A DNA stretch of 7,462 bases from Mageeibacillus sp. UBA1257 (GTDB lineage Bacteria > Bacillota > Clostridia > UBA1212 > UBA1257), in contig DBVT01000008.1 of the NCBI GenBank assembly GCA_002308775.1, positions 12,883 through 20,344 on the forward strand. Reading direction: 5' to 3'. Of the stretch, positions 5,601-7,462 are shown one piece after another; the first letter of the stretch is position 1; the number at the start of each line of letters is the position of its first letter. A program made the translations under genes and the position numbers. The notes beneath the pieces are model-generated. The model was not told where the DNA came from. It ran no database searches and worked only from the letters and a program-made list of their open reading frames with translations.

Positions 5601-7462
5601 ATGAAGAAAGTGTTAAAAGTTTGTGCACTTTTGCTCGCAGTCTCTCTCCTTGCAACGGCATTTGTCGGATGTAAGAAAAAAGATGAATACAAAGGTGCGG
5701 ACACGCTCGTTGTCGGCTACGACAAATTCTCCGGAAAGTTCAGCCCGTTCTTCGCAACGACGGCTTACGACCAGGATGTTGTAGGAATGACAACATTGGG
5801 CCTCATTTCCACAGACCGTGAAGGTAACGTGGTCTACAAGGGAATCGAAGGCGAAAAGAGGACGTACAACGGAACAGAATACACCTACAAAGGTATTTCT
5901 GACGTTACGGAGACGATCAACTCTGACGGTACTGTTGACTACGACATCAAGATCAAAAAAGGCGTCAAATTCTCTGATGGCAAAGAACTGACAGCTGATG
6001 ACGTAATCTTCACAATGTACGTTTATTCAGACCCGGCTTACACAGGTTCAACGACATTCTCCGCTCAGCCTATCGAAGGCATGGCAGATTATCTGAAGAA
6101 TATGACTACAAAGAGCAGCCTCATTCTTGCAGACGGACCTGACAAGGCATCTGATTACTACACAGCTGACGAGTCGAAAGCTTATTTCGAAGCGTTCAAC
6201 AAGGCTGGCGTCAAATTTGCTCAGACTATAGTAGATTATGTTGTTGCAAATTATGCGAATGATTACGCTGAGCGTATAGGCAAGACAACTGACGAGATCA
6301 AAGCCAACGACGGACTCAAGGTTGCTCTCGGTATGAGAATGTGGGGCTACGCGTCATATAAGGACGACGTCTTCACATCAGCAGCAGGAACTGTATACGA
6401 TCTTGTTAACGAATTCCCGACAGCTGAAGATTACTGGACAGTAATCCTCGACTCTTACGGATACGATATCAGCGACGCAGGTATCAACTATGAGAAAGCA
6501 ACCACGAGCATCAGCGAACTTATCGATGCTGAACTCGGCGAAAAAGCAGACGTATACGCTGTCGCAGTCAAGACAGGTGATACGGCAGACTCGATCTCCG
6601 GTATCAAGAAAGTCAACGATTATGAAGTAACAGTCAAAATGACAAAGTTTGATGCTACATCTATTTACCAGCTCGGTATCTATGTAACTCCTCTCCATTA
6701 CTATGGCGACGAGTCGATGTATGATTACGACAACAACAAGTTTGGCTTCACAAAGGGCGACCTTACTGCAGTCAAAGCTAAAACAAAAGCTCCTATGGGC
6801 GCAGGACCTTACGTTTTCCAGAGTTATGAGAACGGCGTTGTAACTTTCAAGAGAAATGAAAATTACTTCAAAGGAACTCCCAAGATCACATATGTAAAAT
6901 TCCAGGAAACAGATTCTGCCGATAAGGTTCCCGGCGTTGTATCAGGTTCGTTCGACGTAACTGATCCTTCGTTCAACGATGCTGCTGTCAAAGCGATCAA
7001 AGAAGCTAACAACGGCGACCTCAACGGTCAGAAGATCGTTACGAACACAGTTGACAACCTCGGTTACGGTTACATCGGCGCTAACGCTACAACAGTTAAC
7101 GTAGGCGGCGATCCCGACAGCGAGGAGTCAAAAGCTCTTCGTAAAGCATTCGCTACACTGTTCGCAGTTTACAGAGACAAGACGATCTACTCATACTATG
7201 GTGAGAGAGCATCCGTTATCCAGTATCCTATTTCCAATACTTCATGGGCAGCTCCGAAGCCGAACGACGAAGGATATGAACTCGCATATTCCAAAGATGT
7301 TGACGGCAACTCGATCTACACATCTTCAATGACAGAAGAAGAGAAGTACGCGGCAGCTCTCGAAGCAGCTATCGGCTTCCTGAAGAAAGCCGGATACACA
7401 TGGGATGACGCAGCGAAGAAATTCACGGCAGCTCCCGAAGGCGCTAAGATGGAATACGAAGC
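5601..7462 (+). CDS. ABC transporter substrate-binding lipoprotein, family 5 (oligopeptide/dipeptide type), 3' end outside window
   Basis: The gene starts at ATG 5601, 8 nt after a strong GGAGG site (5588-5592), and stays open for 620 codons to the right edge. Residues 1-23 form a lipoprotein signal peptide: basic MKK, a hydrophobic core, then FVGC with the lipidated cysteine at C24. The mature protein would be anchored on the outer face of the membrane and would deliver peptides or a similar solute to an ABC permease. Family-5 hallmarks are KFSDGKELTADDVIF at 123-137, the KKVNDYEVTVKM strand at 336-347, GAGPYVF at 400-406 with FKRNENYF at 416-423, and YIGAN...ALRKAFATLFAVYRD at 491-526. The stretch between about 160 and 336 is some 130 residues longer than in typical OppA/DppA proteins, so the protein exceeds 620 residues against a usual 500-560. 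Isoleucine is almost always ATC, which suggests high expression. The ligand cannot be assigned. Permease and ATPase genes, if present, would lie downstream. Confidence 0.92.
   Translation, partial: MKKVLKVCALLLAVSLLATAFVGCKKKDEYKGADTLVVGYDKFSGKFSPFFATTAYDQDVVGMTTLGLISTDREGNVVYKGIEGEKRTYNGTEYTYKGISDVTETINSDGTVDYDIKIKKGVKFSDGKELTADDVIFTMYVYSDPAYTGSTTFSAQPIEGMADYLKNMTTKSSLILADGPDKASDYYTADESKAYFEAFNKAGVKFAQTIVDYVVANYANDYAERIGKTTDEIKANDGLKVALGMRMWGYASYKDDVFTSAAGTVYDLVNEFPTAEDYWTVILDSYGYDISDAGINYEKATTSISELIDAELGEKADVYAVAVKTGDTADSISGIKKVNDYEVTVKMTKFDATSIYQLGIYVTPLHYYGDESMYDYDNNKFGFTKGDLTAVKAKTKAPMGAGPYVFQSYENGVVTFKRNENYFKGTPKITYVKFQETDSADKVPGVVSGSFDVTDPSFNDAAVKAIKEANNGDLNGQKIVTNTVDNLGYGYIGANATTVNVGGDPDSEESKALRKAFATLFAVYRDKTIYSYYGERASVIQYPISNTSWAAPKPNDEGYELAYSKDVDGNSIYTSSMTEEEKYAAALEAAIGFLKKAGYTWDDAAKKFTAAPEGAKMEYE

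Noticed and set aside
5438..5704. 88-codon minus-strand frame covering the leader and start of the binding-protein gene
   Set aside because: It overlaps the promoter, leader and signal peptide of a well-supported + strand gene and has no recognisable features.

Overview
The window looks like a chromosomal segment of a Gram-positive, Clostridia-type Firmicute. The base composition is moderate. AGA/AGG and ATA codons are common in the biosynthetic genes, ribosome binding sites are AGGAGG-like, promoters are sigma-A-like with AT-rich upstream tracts, and the binding-protein lipoprotein starts in the usual Firmicute style. No rRNA, tRNA, CRISPR array, insertion sequence or phage gene is visible, and every gene found lies on the + strand.

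Left part (1-4730): an amino-acid/nucleotide biosynthesis block. It opens with the 3' two-thirds of an ornithine carbamoyltransferase gene. After 65 bp comes a 1348-codon gene in which a complete carbamoyl-phosphate synthase large subunit (CarB, about residues 1-1064) continues in frame into a full-length diaminopimelate epimerase (DapF, about residues 1072-1348). The CarB part makes the carbamoyl phosphate that the upstream enzyme uses, so the first two activities form a local arginine/citrulline module. The DapF part belongs to a different pathway (lysine and peptidoglycan precursors). In that DapF part, the position that aligns with the first catalytic cysteine of characterised DapF enzymes is alanine (residue 1142), while every other active-site position I could align is intact. 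The fusion together with this substitution is the most interesting signal in the window.

Middle part (4731-5398): a near-consensus promoter (TTGCCA, 17 bp, TATAAT) begins 5 bp after the fusion gene's stop codon. It drives a separate transcript for a 185-residue protein with four predicted membrane helices and no function I recognise. Its leader contains a segment that can pair in two mutually exclusive ways.

Right part (5399-7462): a 202-bp intergenic region carries A/T tracts, a TTGACA promoter and a roughly 95-nt leader that can fold into a closing stem with two small hairpins. It precedes a lipoprotein gene encoding a family-5 (oligopeptide/dipeptide type) ABC transporter substrate-binding protein, which runs off the right edge after 620 codons. 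This gene uses ATC for isoleucine almost throughout, unlike the ATA-rich fusion gene, which fits high expression. The membrane protein gene may be linked to this transporter by position, but nothing in the sequence proves it.
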